Of a stretch of DNA of 64,000 nt, positions 34,671 to 51,700 are shown one piece after another. The first letter of the stretch is position 1, and each line of letters opens with the position of its first letter. The notes below the pieces were generated by a model. The model was not told the origin of the DNA. It made no database searches and worked only from the letters and a program-made list of their open reading frames with translations. The translations under genes were made by a program, and so were the position numbers. The DNA is from Aristolochia californica (lineage: Eukaryota; Streptophyta; Magnoliopsida; Piperales; Aristolochiaceae): NCBI GenBank assembly GCA_029961685.1, contig JARWKL010000013.1, forward strand, positions 25,388,922-25,452,921. Direction: 5' to 3'.

Positions 34671-37080
34671 TCTGTGGCTAGGGGTGGCATCGAGCCGAGC
34701 CGAGCCCGAACCTGCTTATGTTCTAGCCGAGCTTGATATTTCGAGTCGAGCTTCGAGCCGAGCCTTGTCTCGTGCCTAAAATTGTTATCGAGCTCGAGCC
34801 CAATGAGTTCGAGCCGAGCTCGAGCCTCAACATACATTTAAAACTTTTCAAAAAATATATATCGAATAAAATGTTTATAAAATTATGCATACATTTTACA
34901 TAAAATTGGGCTTGACCTCTACATAAAATTGCGCATAAATTATATATATATAATACATGTATAAGATTGGGCATAACCTCTACTTAAAATTGAGCATAAT
35001 CTATACATATAATACTTGTATAAAATTCGGCATGACCTTTACTTAAAATTGGGCATAATGAATATACATAATACCTGCATAAACATTCCATAAAATTGTC
35101 TATACACTCCATAAACACTTCATGAAATTATTTATACACTCCATAAAATAGTCTAAACACTCTATACACTGCATAAGATTATAAATAAACTCCATACAAT
35201 AATCAAACACAACAAAATTAAATAAAATATCATTATCAATTTACAATCACCCAAATAAAAACTATAAATCCTTTAAATAAAATCCTATTACTATTACAAA
35301 CTTACTAGAAAATTACAAGAAATATTTTAAATTTTTCTTAGGAAAGTTAAATGGACCTCTTATTGCCTTTTCTAAGGAAATAAATAAAAATTAATAATTA
35401 ATCTAATATATTATTATACTTATCGATAAATTTTTAATCACATAAAATGTCAAACACAAAATTGCTATGAAAATTGCCTCATGCTCAAAGTATTATATCA
35501 TCAACTGTCAAATACTTATTCAATTTTTTTCTATATGGTTTTCTAACCCATCTTGGCAAGAAAATCTTACTTAGAAAATTATATGATTTTTTAAAAAGAA
35601 TTTATAATTAGAAAAATATTTTGAAAAAACATGAGGCACTAATGGTCCCTATATTTCTATTAAAATGTCTTTTCAATATTTATTGAAAAAACCACTAATA
35701 GTCTCTATAAACGTATTTCTACTAAAATATCTTTTTAATTTATTGAAGAGCTATGAGGAAGGGACAAAGAGTTTTTTTTTCCTTGTTAATGATCTCGCAT
35801 GTAGGGGTGGCTTTGAATAAATTATATATAAAATTATGCATACATTTTAAAAAAATATAATGATAGGGGAGGTTCAGGATTGAATTTCAATAATGGATTA
35901 AAATGCACCAATATTAATATTTTTTACTCCAATTGTTGTCTAGCTTGTTTTGTAATTTTTGAATCTGGCCATAATTTATTATGGCCTCCTTAGTGCCCCT
36001 AGATAAAAATTTATATTCTAGGAAAAACTAAAAATATTTTTCCTATGATATATATTCCCAAAAAAAACGTTTAAATAAAATCTTATTACTATTAGTGACT
36101 TATTAGAAAATTACAAGAAATATTTTAAAATTTTCTTCGGAAAGTTAAATGGACCTTTTATTGTCTCTTCTAGGGAAATAAATAAAAATTAATAATCAAT
36201 CTAATATATTATTATACTTATCGATAAATTTTTAATTAAATAAAATATCAAACACAAAATTGCAATGAAAATTGTTTCATGCTAAAAGTGTTACTGCAGC
36301 AATTGTTAAATACTTATTCAAAAATTTTCTATACAGTTTTTTTCCCCATCTTTGTACGAAAAATCTTACTTAGAAAATTATATGATTTTTAATAAAAAAT
36401 TTCAATTAGAAAAATGTTTAAAAATACATGAGACACTAATAGTTTATAGAAACTTATTTCTATAAAATTTATTTTTAATTTTTTCTAGAGGAAAAAGTTT
36501 TTTATTTTTTTTTATTTTATGATCTCGCATGTGCGAAATCACACATGCGAGATCATCTTCGCGCAAGGGAGGGGAGAGATTATTTCTCCCTTGTTCTGGT
36601 TTTTCGCCGAAACGACTCGGAGGGAAGGGGGTTACGGTGCCGGGGAGGACCTATAGTCGGGGATGACGGCTACGACGGAGGTGGCGGTGACAGAAATAGA
36701 GGCGACGGCGAGGAGAGGAAGAAATCGAACGGACGGCCACAGAGGCGGTCGGCGAGCAGCTGCGACGGCGGTAGAGACGGCCGAGAACAGCTGCAACGGT
36801 GGTAGAGGCGGCGACAACAACCGATGGGAGGGGTCGGCGGTGACGAGGGGGGAGGAAAAAATTTTCCCCCCCTTGCTCTCGATCCTCTCCCGCTCCCCCG
36901 CTCGCTCACGATCCCGATACTGATCCGACTCACTTCGAGCCAGCTCGCGAGCCGACGAACCGAACCTGACTTTGGTCAAGCTCGGCTCATTAAGGTGAAT
37001 GAGCCAATTTCGGTGCTCGTGCTCGATAGATAACGAATTGAACCAAGCCGGCTTGGTTCGAAGCCACCCCTATCTATGGC
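34671..37080. mobile_element. hAT-type non-autonomous transposon, 2.4 kb, with 8-bp target duplication
   Basis: The element spans 34679-37072. It begins TAGGGGTGGCATCGAGCC and ends GGTTCGAAGCCACCCCTA, so the outer 10 bases are inverted repeats. Flanks are TCTGTGGC (34671-34678) and TCTATGGC (37073-37080), an 8-bp duplication with one mismatch, as expected for hAT transposition. There is no transposase frame. Sub-terminal DNA is rich in 'cgagccgagc' at both ends. The interior contains a direct duplication, a 13-bp perfect palindrome and a GC-rich block (36560-36900) whose open frames on both strands are low complexity. A shorter relative sits at 61325-61841. Confidence 0.82.
35283..36530. repeat. 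Direct duplication of about 500 bp inside the hAT element
   Basis: Segment 35283-35800 and segment about 36080-36530 match closely (shared 'aatctaatatattattatac', 'ttatcgataaatttttaat' and 'gaaagttaaatggacct'). They are offset by about 800 bp, and both end at 'gatctcgcatg'. After the first copy comes a new TIR-like start TAGGGGTGGC (35802). After the second come the palindrome arms 36521-36533 and 36542-36554. Confidence 0.75.
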
Positions 37081-41643
<4,563 letters not shown>

Positions 41644-43816
41644 ATGATGCCAATTCTCCCCTTAGTTTATGTCATCAGATATCATTCAAGATGATGAATT
41701 GTGTCGCCTACTATAACCAACATTTTCAGAATTTTTTCCTATTATTTTTAGGTGGGAGACTGAAGTTGAAAGTTACTGAATGAAATAAGGAAAACTCAGA
41801 CTTCTGATATACACTGGCTGTATTTTCTCTTTGTTAGTATACCATGGCCTCCAGTACTCTAAACACCTAAAAAATTTGTAAAGATAATAATCATTCAGAA
41901 GTGGCATTCACAGCTTGTCATTCTTCAGAGATTAGTTGTAAGGCATTTCACTATATTTGTTTTTATCTTTCTTATCTGAAGACGTAAAGACATGCCCATG
42001 TCAGCTCTGAAGGATAAGCTTCTTTATTTTCAAGTATTGGTTTCTCTCCGTTTTGCTCTGTTTGTAAATTTGTCATGGCCTCCTGTACTCTTTGCTTCTC
42101 TGCGAAGCTTCTGTTGTTCTCACCGAGTCACAAAAAACCCAGAAGGTGAAAACATCCAGCAAGGCCAGACCTCTCTCAGGGAGCTAAGTAGGCACACCAC
42201 ACGTAAGGCCTGAAATTGAATGATAGAACACAAAAGCCAGTAAATCTCAACCAGTGGCAGAGGATCAGAGGCAGTAGAAGGTGAACTCATCAGTTGGATA
42301 ACTCCAAGTTTAAGTGTCACGAGATGGAATAATGGAACTTAGATTCTGAAACAATATTTAACACTTTGCAGGTTAAAACAATATTTAACACTAAAAAATC
42401 TGACCTTCAGGTTTATTCATGAAGTTCATTAAAAAAAACTGCCTTAAACGCCTTCGCAAAGGATTATTACATAGTAATGCATGGAAAGTAATACTTGTTT
42501 AATTATAGAACTTACCACTTCGGACAAAGTGGAAGAATATTAAAATAAAATTGTCCTCCGTACCACACTCATTTAGAGGTAAATTATTCTGATATTACAG
42601 AAGATGTTACGGGAGAAATTTGAAGCAGATAATTTTCACTTGCAATGTCAACAAGCATGTACACATTCTGTTATCGTTGGAGTACTTCTCTTTCGACAAA
42701 CCCAAGATTTTGGTAACCTCTATAGTTTAATTGAGAAGGTTATTCTCTATGATCCACAATGGTGAGCTTCATATGAAGGTCATGATTCAAAGCCTAATCA
42801 AGAGTGGAGCACCTAAGAATATCAATTAGGGTGTGTTGTTACAAATTAGTAGAAGAAATACTCGTTAAGCTTGTTCTACGTGCTGTAATTTGTTTCTATG
42901 TTTTCCCTTTTTCCGACCTTAACCTATTTTTGTAATCCCTCCCATGTGTCATTTGGAACTCAAAACACTATATAACATGAAGGAAGTTGGATGAGGTATG
43001 CAGCCCTAATTCTAGGTTAAACCTTTTTTCTCTTCTTAGTCTTCTCCTTTTTCTTTCACTTCTTTCTTCTTCATTGCTCATTCTCATTCATGCTTTATCG
43101 AGTTTATAGTATTTAATCCAGAGCATTCATTCTGAAGCCTTTCTAGTGAGCTCGAGAAAACGCGTTATGGTGTCCCATGTATGATGTATATGCAGCGTTC
43201 TTGCAATATCAGCAAATTTCGATAAAACATTTATTTTTTTTGGACTAAAGAGCCTGAAAGCTACTGAGCATCAGAGACATGCTTGATTAAGGAGGCAGAC
43301 AAAAAGCTTGAGAAATTTCTGGTCTGGTTCTAATTTCGATCATCTTAACTGCTCTCCCATTTCCTTGCCTTCTTCATTTTTTCTTCTTCTAGTGTCTGCT
43401 ACAAATAATCAATCAGGAGAAGGAATAGTTCAAGACTCTGCGGAATGTGGTTAGAAGTAGCACCATTAGGAGCACGAAAGCAGTCAGATTACGATCATTC
43501 ACATCTGTAGATTCTGAATCTCCAAGATTTTGTGAGAAATTATACCAACCTTAAGAGAGGACCCATTACCAAACATGTATTAGAGTTGGGACTTGCTGAA
43601 ACAGAAAAATTTGGAGTCTCTCACTCACGAGTCTGCGATTGCTGAAGTAGTAATTAAGAAAAAGATTTATGAACAAGCGGTGACAGACAGGCCATGAGTT
43701 AGAAAGCTTCTAGTAAGGCTTGTTCAAATGTACACAAAAAGAGCATATGAATCTGATATTAAAAATAGACCAAAAATACAGCTAGTGAACTAGTGCATAA
43801 AAGCAGGGCAAAGTCC
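41644..43816. other. Convergent intergenic region between GDH2 and LIL3
   Basis: GDH2 3' UTR, then non-coding DNA. Bases about 42834-43125 look like a decayed LTR: TGTTGTTACAAATTAG start, 'cactatataac' TATA at about 42968, pyrimidine-rich leader, then 'ttatagtatttaatccagagc', which faintly resembles an initiator-Met primer site. This is weak. No protein frame was recognised. Confidence 0.35.
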
Positions 43817-45817
43817 CTAATCCTTGGCAGGAGGATCATCCTGCCAGGTTGCTTGCCACTGTTTATCATAAAAGGTGGTTTCTTCAAAAAGTTTCTTCAG
43901 ATTTTCTAAATCTTCATTCTTTCTGACCAAAAGTACGCCAACTACAGCTACGAATAAGAGAGTTTTGCAGAAGAAATTTCCCATCTGATCAACCAGACCC
44001 ACCCCCGTCAAGCTATCCACAAAGTAAGCCATGAAAAATCCTATCATGGCAGCTCGGCCTACATATATACATGAGAGAGTTTGTTAGTTGATAAGAGCTT
44101 TCTGCGAGCATGTTTAAAGATGAGAAAACAAAATGTAGGAGCACCAACCATTCAGTAGCTCGGCTTCGGGAAGATGAAACCTTTTCACCCAAGCCCACCA
44201 AGGAACGATGGAAGTGTCAAAGACAACAGGCTCCTCATTGGTAGATGTTTCTGGATTTTCTTCAAGCCATTTACGTCTCCTCACCTCTGAAGAAGATTAT
44301 TTCACAACGTAAAATAAACCAAATGTAAGCATCAATTGAGTAATATTTTGGGAAGAAAACCAGAGACTGGGTGGCCCAACATGGTACAGAACAACAGCAA
44401 CTATCATGGAGACAGGAACTTACCAGTGGTAGAAATAGAATTTGAATAAATGCATACCAATACAGAGCTCAAGTCACAATGATCAAAACCAAAATGCTTC
44501 AGTAAAAAGAATAAAAAATAAAAAATTTATAAGGTAAGTCACAGTCAGAGACTAATAAAGGGAGATGTCCCATGCAGTTTTCATGGCATCGTTTCATAAG
44601 CAGCCTCCGAAACACTATGCAATACTAGAGTCACACTTCAACCTTCCAGGATTTGGAAAAGGGCTTCAATGGGTTCCATTGCAGAAAAGGTTGATGTACA
44701 AAAACATTCTCCGACATATCTTGTAGCAGATATCAAACGAGTAAAACGAGCCACAAAGAGAAAAATCCACATTTCATAGAAGACATTATGGGAACTGAAC
44801 TCACCACTAACAGATGAATACCAAAGCAGTACCAGAAAACATTTAATTTGTTAAACTTTTTTTTTTTTCTTCTATTGATGTTCATCCTTATTCAACAAGA
44901 GCCAAAGGAAAAAAATCTTACAGGAAAAGTGACATTTTTTTGTTGAAGTACAGCAATGGCTGGTTCTGGGTTACAATATTAGTCAAAAGTGGGTACTAGT
45001 TATGAAGGTGAAAAGAAAAAACACATCTTAGGAATGGAATCACAGCAAAGATATCAAAAGGCTTACTAATGAAACTAGTGTGACAGTTAAGATGTATAAA
45101 TCTTCCAAGTACTGGTATTTCATTCGAGTGACAAAGAACTACACTTTTCAGCACTGTTCATGCATGAAGAGAAGATACACTGAAATCGGAGAAAAAAGAT
45201 TGAACTCAACAAATATTAGAGGCAAGATGGACAGCGAGGTCAAGTCGTACAAGATTAAAAGTACTCTCAAATAATTAAAACGAACTACATAACCAGAGAG
45301 GAATGGCAGTACATACAGAAACCCTAGTCGAAATTTTCTTTATCAGAGAGGAAAGACGATTAAAGAAATCAGCCGAAAGTATAAAAACTTTGGCGCATAA
45401 GATTAAATGCCTCAATGAGAAATCTCACAAATAAAAGCTTAGAATAAGAAGGACGCCGTTCTTACCGGCATCAATAACCGCATCCCAGTCCGTCTTTCCG
45501 TCCTTGGCAAACTGAATCAGCTCCCAAGTCCCTCCAACCCACCTGGGATCTCTAAATTTAGGAACCGCGGGAGTTGTCACAGCTCCATTCGACTCTTCCT
45601 TCTTCTCCAAAACCGGAGGTGAGCTTTCTTCCTTTGCCTCTATTTTCTCCTCCATAGCAGTCGAATGCACGACCCCTGCTCCATTATCTGTCGCTTTCGT
45701 GAGTCTAAACGAAAGATTTCTCTTCGGCAAAGCAAAAAAGCAAGGTTTTTGCGAAAAGAAATTGGGTTTCACAGAGAAGGTAGAGCAAGACGAAGAAAAC
45801 AATGCCATCGACCCCAC
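43817..45817 (-). CDS. LIL3: LIL3, light-harvesting-complex-like protein 3, 3 exons
   Basis: Thylakoid membrane protein that binds chlorophyll or precursors and stabilises geranylgeranyl reductase in chlorophyll and tocopherol synthesis. Exons on the minus strand: 45817-45466, 44286-44149 and 44058-43817, 732 nt, 243 residues, GT-AG junctions in phase. Residues 1 to about 45 are Ser/Phe/Lys-rich with few acids, a chloroplast transit peptide. About 50-85 is a Glu/Ser/Pro-rich linker. [21 protein letters not shown] and [20 protein letters not shown] are family blocks. The LHC motif is residues 160-165, ELLNGR, in a first membrane helix ([20 protein letters not shown]). A second hydrophobic helix ([13 protein letters not shown]) follows. 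Start: MGSMALF is used; the second Met (45808) is equally possible. No lesion was seen. Confidence 0.95.
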
Positions 45818-47856
45818 CCAAGAATCTAACTAAGCCAAAGGGCAACGAGAAAATTGCATTCTTCTTCGAACCTCAGAAAGCTGCAACAAAAAATTCTGAA
45901 CCTCAGAATTCCGAACAAGGGTAGGAGAGACGAGTAGTGTGGCGGTGACAGAAGATGACGATGACGAAAAGTGAAGCAGCGCAGAAATGGATAGGTTAGC
46001 ACGTAAGGAGAGCTAGCAACGCCCCTTTTCGGGAAAAAAAAGAGAGCTAGCGAGGCTCACAGGCCACCAAATGTGGGACCCCTTTGCGTGATCAAGACCG
46101 TTAGATTTGCTCTTCCGGATTGCCTTTTTGGCCTTTTCATTTACCCACGTGGATGGATTCATCCAATAGGAACACTTGCTGACCATCACTCCTATCTATG
46201 TGCCTTATCTGCGCCTTAATGTTGTCTTCAATGAAAGGTCTAAATTACGAATAGGCACATGAGAGCCTTGTGCTTGAAAACTCTGAATAGAAGCGGCCAA
46301 AATAGAAAGGGTGAGTTTAATCCCTCCAATTGATAGCCTTTGGATTTGGACAACCAAAATCCCAACCCATGTTATTGCTTTTTCTTGTCACAAAAATTAT
46401 AAAAAATAAAAAATATTTTTTTGTTATTCCAACAAAAAATGATGGAAAAAGTACGTCGATGAGGCATAAACATTAGAAAATTGATAAAAATATATTTTAA
46501 ATAAATTAATAAAAAAATAAGTTTTATCATTTTGTTTTCGTGTGAACAAACAACTATAAATTAAAACGATTGTTAAGAGACACTCACGTGTGTAAAGGCG
46601 ACATGGTTAGTAAATAAATAGAACATTCATAGAGATTACATAAAATTGTAATTATGTAAGCTGATGTATATCCTCTTATGTCATTTTCCTTTTAAAGCAT
46701 GTAACCGTGTAGAGCATTTAAGCCTCTTCCTTCTGGCTCAAATTCATCAATACACCTCTTTCTTTTTTTCGCTTCCTTTTCTCCCTTGGTTCTTCTCTGC
46801 TCTCTCCCAAGAGCTAGAATACTCTCTTCTCTCATTCCCTTGAGATCTCTTATTTTTATGTCTTGACTCTAAAATTAACAATTAAAAAGTAGGCAAAGAT
46901 TTTTAAGTGATTAAGATGCTTCCCTAAATCGATCAAACTGTATTTTGCCTTACCTATTTCATAAGAACATATATATATATACACATATATTTACAAACTT
47001 CCCTGATCGACAAGATATTGTATAAGAAGAAATACTAATTTTGTGCTTTAGTGTTGTGGTTCCTTTTTTTATTTTTTTCCCATATTTTTTAGTTCTTTTT
47101 CTAGTTTATGTGAGGAAGACAAGAAGAAACATAGAAATAATAGTCGACAATTGTAGATTAAGAAAAGAAAAACAAGATCTATTTTAAATGAGTCCATTAA
47201 AGAAGGGGGTGAAAGAGATACTTCCTCCTTTTAGTGGATTAGATGAAAATGAATTCTTTTGTCGATAAAAATTTTAGAGAGAGATTTTTACATAGAATCG
47301 ACTTTTATGTTTAATTTTTTTACGAATTTAGCATTTAATATTCGATTAGTTGTTCTTCTTTTATTTAAATAGGGTTTCCTTTGGTAGAAGGACAAATTCT
47401 ATGGAACCCATGGTTGCCAAAATTGAGGGTATGTTTCTAATGTAAATAAAAATAGCATACTTTAAAAGATAAGGCATTGGAGAATAAAAATTTTACTTGA
47501 AAGATTTTAAAATATGCTAATGAAACGTGAAAAAACTAAAGTTTAAACTTATCCCATACTAGCCGTTTTATAGAGATGGAACTTGGGCGGATTTTATAAG
47601 GAACTCGCTCTGCCCTTTGCTACATACAGGACAAATGAAATTTATATGTAAAAAATGAAATTGAAGATGAAAGAAACAAAATAACTATATAGAAAATATT
47701 GATAAGATGGTAATTACTATGGAGGGAGTCATCCAACTAGCACGTCCTACATCCATTTTGTAAAAATATAAAATTATACAAGCAAATAATGTGATCGGTT
47801 GCAGCGTTAGCCACGTAACCATCAAAACCATAAAAACACACAAATTATCTAGTTTA
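45818..47856. other. Intergenic region upstream of LIL3
   Basis: The first few hundred bases right of 45817 should hold the LIL3 promoter and leader. Beyond about 46300 the DNA is AT-rich. A stretch around 46650-46860 is pyrimidine-rich and LTR-leader-like, but no LTR tips or primer site could be fixed. 46970-46988 is a short TA run. No gene was seen. Confidence 0.4.
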
Positions 47857-48360
47857 GTGAGGGGGTGAAGCCACCCACCCCTTTGAATGTTTGCTTCATG
47901 AAAAAAGGGACTATCACCCTCCTCTTTATCGTGTAGAGTTCAAAAATAGAGGGAAGGGGGGTGAACCCCCTCCCTTATTGGTTGCCTAGCCATGTGACTT
48001 GGTCCCTTGTAGATTCAGTCACATAACCATAAAAACCATAAAAACCCATGAATTGTCTGGTTCAGTGAGGGAGTGAAGCCACCCTCTCCTTTAGTGTTTA
48101 CTGCATGAAAAAAAGGGACTATCACCCTCCTCTTTGTAGTGTAGAGTTCAAAAAGAGAGGGAACAGGGGGGAGCTCCCCTCCATTACTTTTTACCTAGCC
48201 ATGTGACTTGGTCCCTCGTAGAGTCACTCACATAACCATCAAAACCCATGAATTGTCTGGTTCAATGAGGGAGAGAAGCCAACCTCTTTGTCGTGTAGAG
48301 TTCAAAAAGAGGGGGGGGAGGGGGAGGGTGAGCCCCCTCACTTGTTGGTGACCAGCAAAG
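47857..48360. repeat. Tandem repeat, 2.5 copies of about 200-208 bp
   Basis: Unit starts at 47857 (gtgagggggtgaagcc), 48065 (gtgagggagtgaagcc) and 48265 (atgagggagagaagcc). Shared blocks are 'gggactatcaccctcctctt', 'gtgtagagttcaaaaa', 'ctagccatgtgacttggtcc' and 'cccatgaattgtctggttca'. Periods are 208 and 200 bp, and the third copy has an internal deletion. It lies about 360 bp upstream of the next gene start. Confidence 0.85.
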
Positions 48361-48718
48361 CAAGGTTTAAGGATATGGCTTCGGGCTTGGGGCATGCCCG
48401 TTTTGGCATGTAACCAGCCCTGCGTTCGTCAATGAACGTCATCAGCTTTTGGAAATTACAGTTGCAGCCATCAACAGACGGAGTTACGAGTTTTAGAGCC
48501 GTAATGACTCTAGTTCAGACGAGGCCTGAAAATCGTTATCTTTGCGTCACGGTGTCGTCTCCGAATTTGAGCGCGAAGTATTATAATGTCGATTTCATTT
48601 ATCAGCTATTTGCGCCTCGTTTCCGCCAACGCTTCACGCTCTCGACCTCCCCGCTCCTCTCTGCAGCAGATGCAGAATTGCAGAGGAAAGTGGAAATCAC
48701 CTTCTGTCGCTCAACGTC

Positions 48719-51700
48719 ATGCCCTTCCTCTCCAAACCCTCTTTCCCTTTTCCCTCTTTTACCTCCTCCCACGACCCTCCCTCTCCGCTTATTGATCGGG
48801 ATGTCTCCGACGGAGCCGTTGAGCGCCGCCTTCGCGAGGCCGACGACCGCCTACGGGATGCCATCGAGGAGCTTCAGCGACGTCAGAGGCACACCTGCGG
48901 TAAATACCCGCCCTGTGATCATCCTGACGATTCCTGTGTCGCCAATGCCATCGGTAACCTCTGCCAGAGCTTCCTCCTCTCCTACGGCGTTCGAGTGGGG
49001 ATCGGTATCCTACTCCGCGCTTTCAAGCTTGCTAAGCGGCAGTCCTACTCTTCTCTTCTTGATCTTAAGGTCTATTTTTTTTCCTAATTATTCTCGATTT
49101 TCTGTTGTTAATGATAGTTGTTTCCTCTTCCTCTTCCTCTTCTGGGTTCTCTTTATTTGTCTCTTATCGGTGGATGAAATGATGGGGTTTTTTGGGTTTT
49201 CGGATTAGGATTTTGAATTTGCTTAGTGATTCACCTGTTTGGAAGCCAATTAACAATACAGTTTTGAAATTTCATATCTTGTAGTGCTTATTGGGGTAGC
49301 AGACTGTTTTCCTCTTAATCTAGCAATGTGGAGTGTAATTGTATAATTTACATGCTTCTTTTCTTTTTTCCTTTTTTGTTATCTTCAGTCATTAGGTGAA
49401 CTGGTTTTGTAGTCCCTTGTTTTCAATTGTAAAGGGCATCTAAAAATTCTTAATCTTTTACTTTTTTCGGGATGTTGATAATACACACCCACACTACACC
49501 CCTAGCCTCTGGTGACACTTGAATCCAAGACTCAGACAAGAAACCTCCATATGACCATTGAGCCAAATCTTAATCTTAATATTATTTATATATCAGTCCT
49601 TCTTTCTTTCCTATTCTAAATCTATTCCACTTGTTATCAGTGGCAGTAATTAGAATTTTCTGATCTTGTACAGATATATCTACTTACAAATTGCCACTAA
49701 TTGCATTTCATATCTGTATTCCCATTTATTTTGTATAGCGTACAGTGTCTAGTAACTAATTCGGGGTCCTGAATAGCTGAGTTCCATGAACTAGGATATA
49801 GTATCTGTTGACTGGCAGGACCCAGTGTATTCAAAAAGCTTGAAGAGGCGTTTAATGCATTCATTTATTTTGACTGGGTTTCTCCTGGATGCAAACCATT
49901 TTTGAGATTTTAAAAGCTAATGAGCCAGGTCTTGAAGAATTTTGGTTATCTAATGATCGATTTACATATATGAATTAGTGTTCTGTACTTCTTTTTATGA
50001 TAGGATGACCATCTTGTATTGAAATGACTTAGCTTGTCTACTAGGGGTCCCCTTGTGTTTTGTATCAGGGACTCCTCTGTTTTTTCTTTTTTTAATAAAT
50101 TTTTTGCTTCATAAAATAAAATAAAAAAACTAAAAAAAAACTTAGCTTGTAAAGTAGCTAACAAGAGAATCACCAGCTTTCCAGAAATATTTCCTTGGGA
50201 AAAACATGGTATACATCTGCTTTGGGGATCCAGTCTGTGCTGGGATTAGTAGATTATTTTACTCAGCTGTGGTTTGGTGGGTGAAATGGGCATTTTTACT
50301 AATAGCCACTGAAGAAATCACCTGTTCTAATCCTGTTAATATTGTTGATGTACTTAGATTCTTTGTTTTCAGTTTTTTTATTTAAAAAAATAGAAGTTAC
50401 ACTAGTTTGGAATTATTGCAATTTTTTACATGCTTATGTTTATTTACAGAGAAGTAGTTTTCCCATACTTCTCTTCCCAATTTTATAATACCCTCTTGTT
50501 TTGCCATAGTTTATGTTGTTGGTGAAAGTGTTAGAAACATCTTATTATGGTCAATCTTTTTAAGAGGGGATGCTCTTAAGCTTGAATGTCTGACTATAGC
50601 TATTTGATAATGTTTTTCCTTTCTGTAGCAACTTGTATCAGAAAAAGATTTGATTGTAAGAGAAGAAGCATGCCGTATTGGGTTGCTTTTTGGGGGATTT
50701 ACTGGATCTTATCATGCCATCAGATGTTTCTTAAGGAAGTTCAGGAAGAAAGAGACTCCTTTAAATCCGTAAGTTTTACTTTCATTGTACTGTTGTAATA
50801 GATATTCTTATGCAAGTTAATTTTTTACCTTTGATTTTTATCTTTTCGGTTCTGTTATGCATGCAATATGCTGTTCCCATTTTTTATATGTAATCTTCCT
50901 TTCTTTTTGTTTCCTTGATTTTTGAGAATGGGTGCTTGCTGATGGTTTTGTGTATAAGTGGTGCATAATGTTATCCAATATAGATGACTTAGTTAAGGGG
51001 CATGATGGAGCAGAATTCTAGCAGGTTCAGTTGCTGGTCTGTCCATTTTAGCATTAGATGATTCAAGTCGGAGGCGCACTCTTGCTTTATATCTCTTAGC
51101 TAGACTTGCACAGGTCTGAAGCAAGTTTTTAAATTCAGTTGTTTTAGTGTCCCTTTGTTAGTGCTAGGAATTATGCAAATTGAATCTTGTTTCCTACTCT
51201 AACAGGTTCTACATCTGTCCTACAGTGTGCATATAATTCTGCGAAGTCGAAGAACAAATTTCATCTCTGGGGTAGCCATTGGAGACATGGAGATTCTTTT
51301 CTCTTTTCTTTAGCATGTAGTCAGGTGACCTAAATCTTATTTAACTATATCCTATGCCAGGTGTTCTACTCTTGTTGCAATCTCAGGATCAGACCATATA
51401 CTTCCCGTTTGTATGTGGAATTCCATGGCATATGTTTGCATAGCCATCTGCTTTCTATATGTATTGATTTTATGCTTTAATTCCACTCCATATATGATGT
51501 GGATAAAATGGCCAGAATATGAAGGAAGAAGGCTCTGATTTTGACGATGATAGACATGTCTTTGATCAGTATGCTTGAACTGCCAGTGTTTGATTACTTC
51601 ATCATTTTTGCATATCATGATTCTGTAGTTTATCAGGTGTGCCAAAAACCCACAATTAGAATATGAAACTTACTGTCTGCAATTTGGAAAAAAGAAATTA

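Noticed and set aside
36545..37033. Overlapping open frames of 69-115 codons near the right end of the hAT element
   Set aside because: They reflect GC-rich DNA lacking stop codons. Composition follows the repeat, and the related short element shows frame-breaking indels at the same place.
45080..45274. 64-codon frame within LIL3 intron 1
   Set aside because: No domain, and it lies inside the intron on the opposite strand, with no splice or promoter support.
48432..49208. 258-codon open frame overlapping the first exon of the TMEM135-like gene
   Set aside because: It runs in another frame through the exon and into the intron. The frame with the Cys-rich box and a valid splice donor is the real one.
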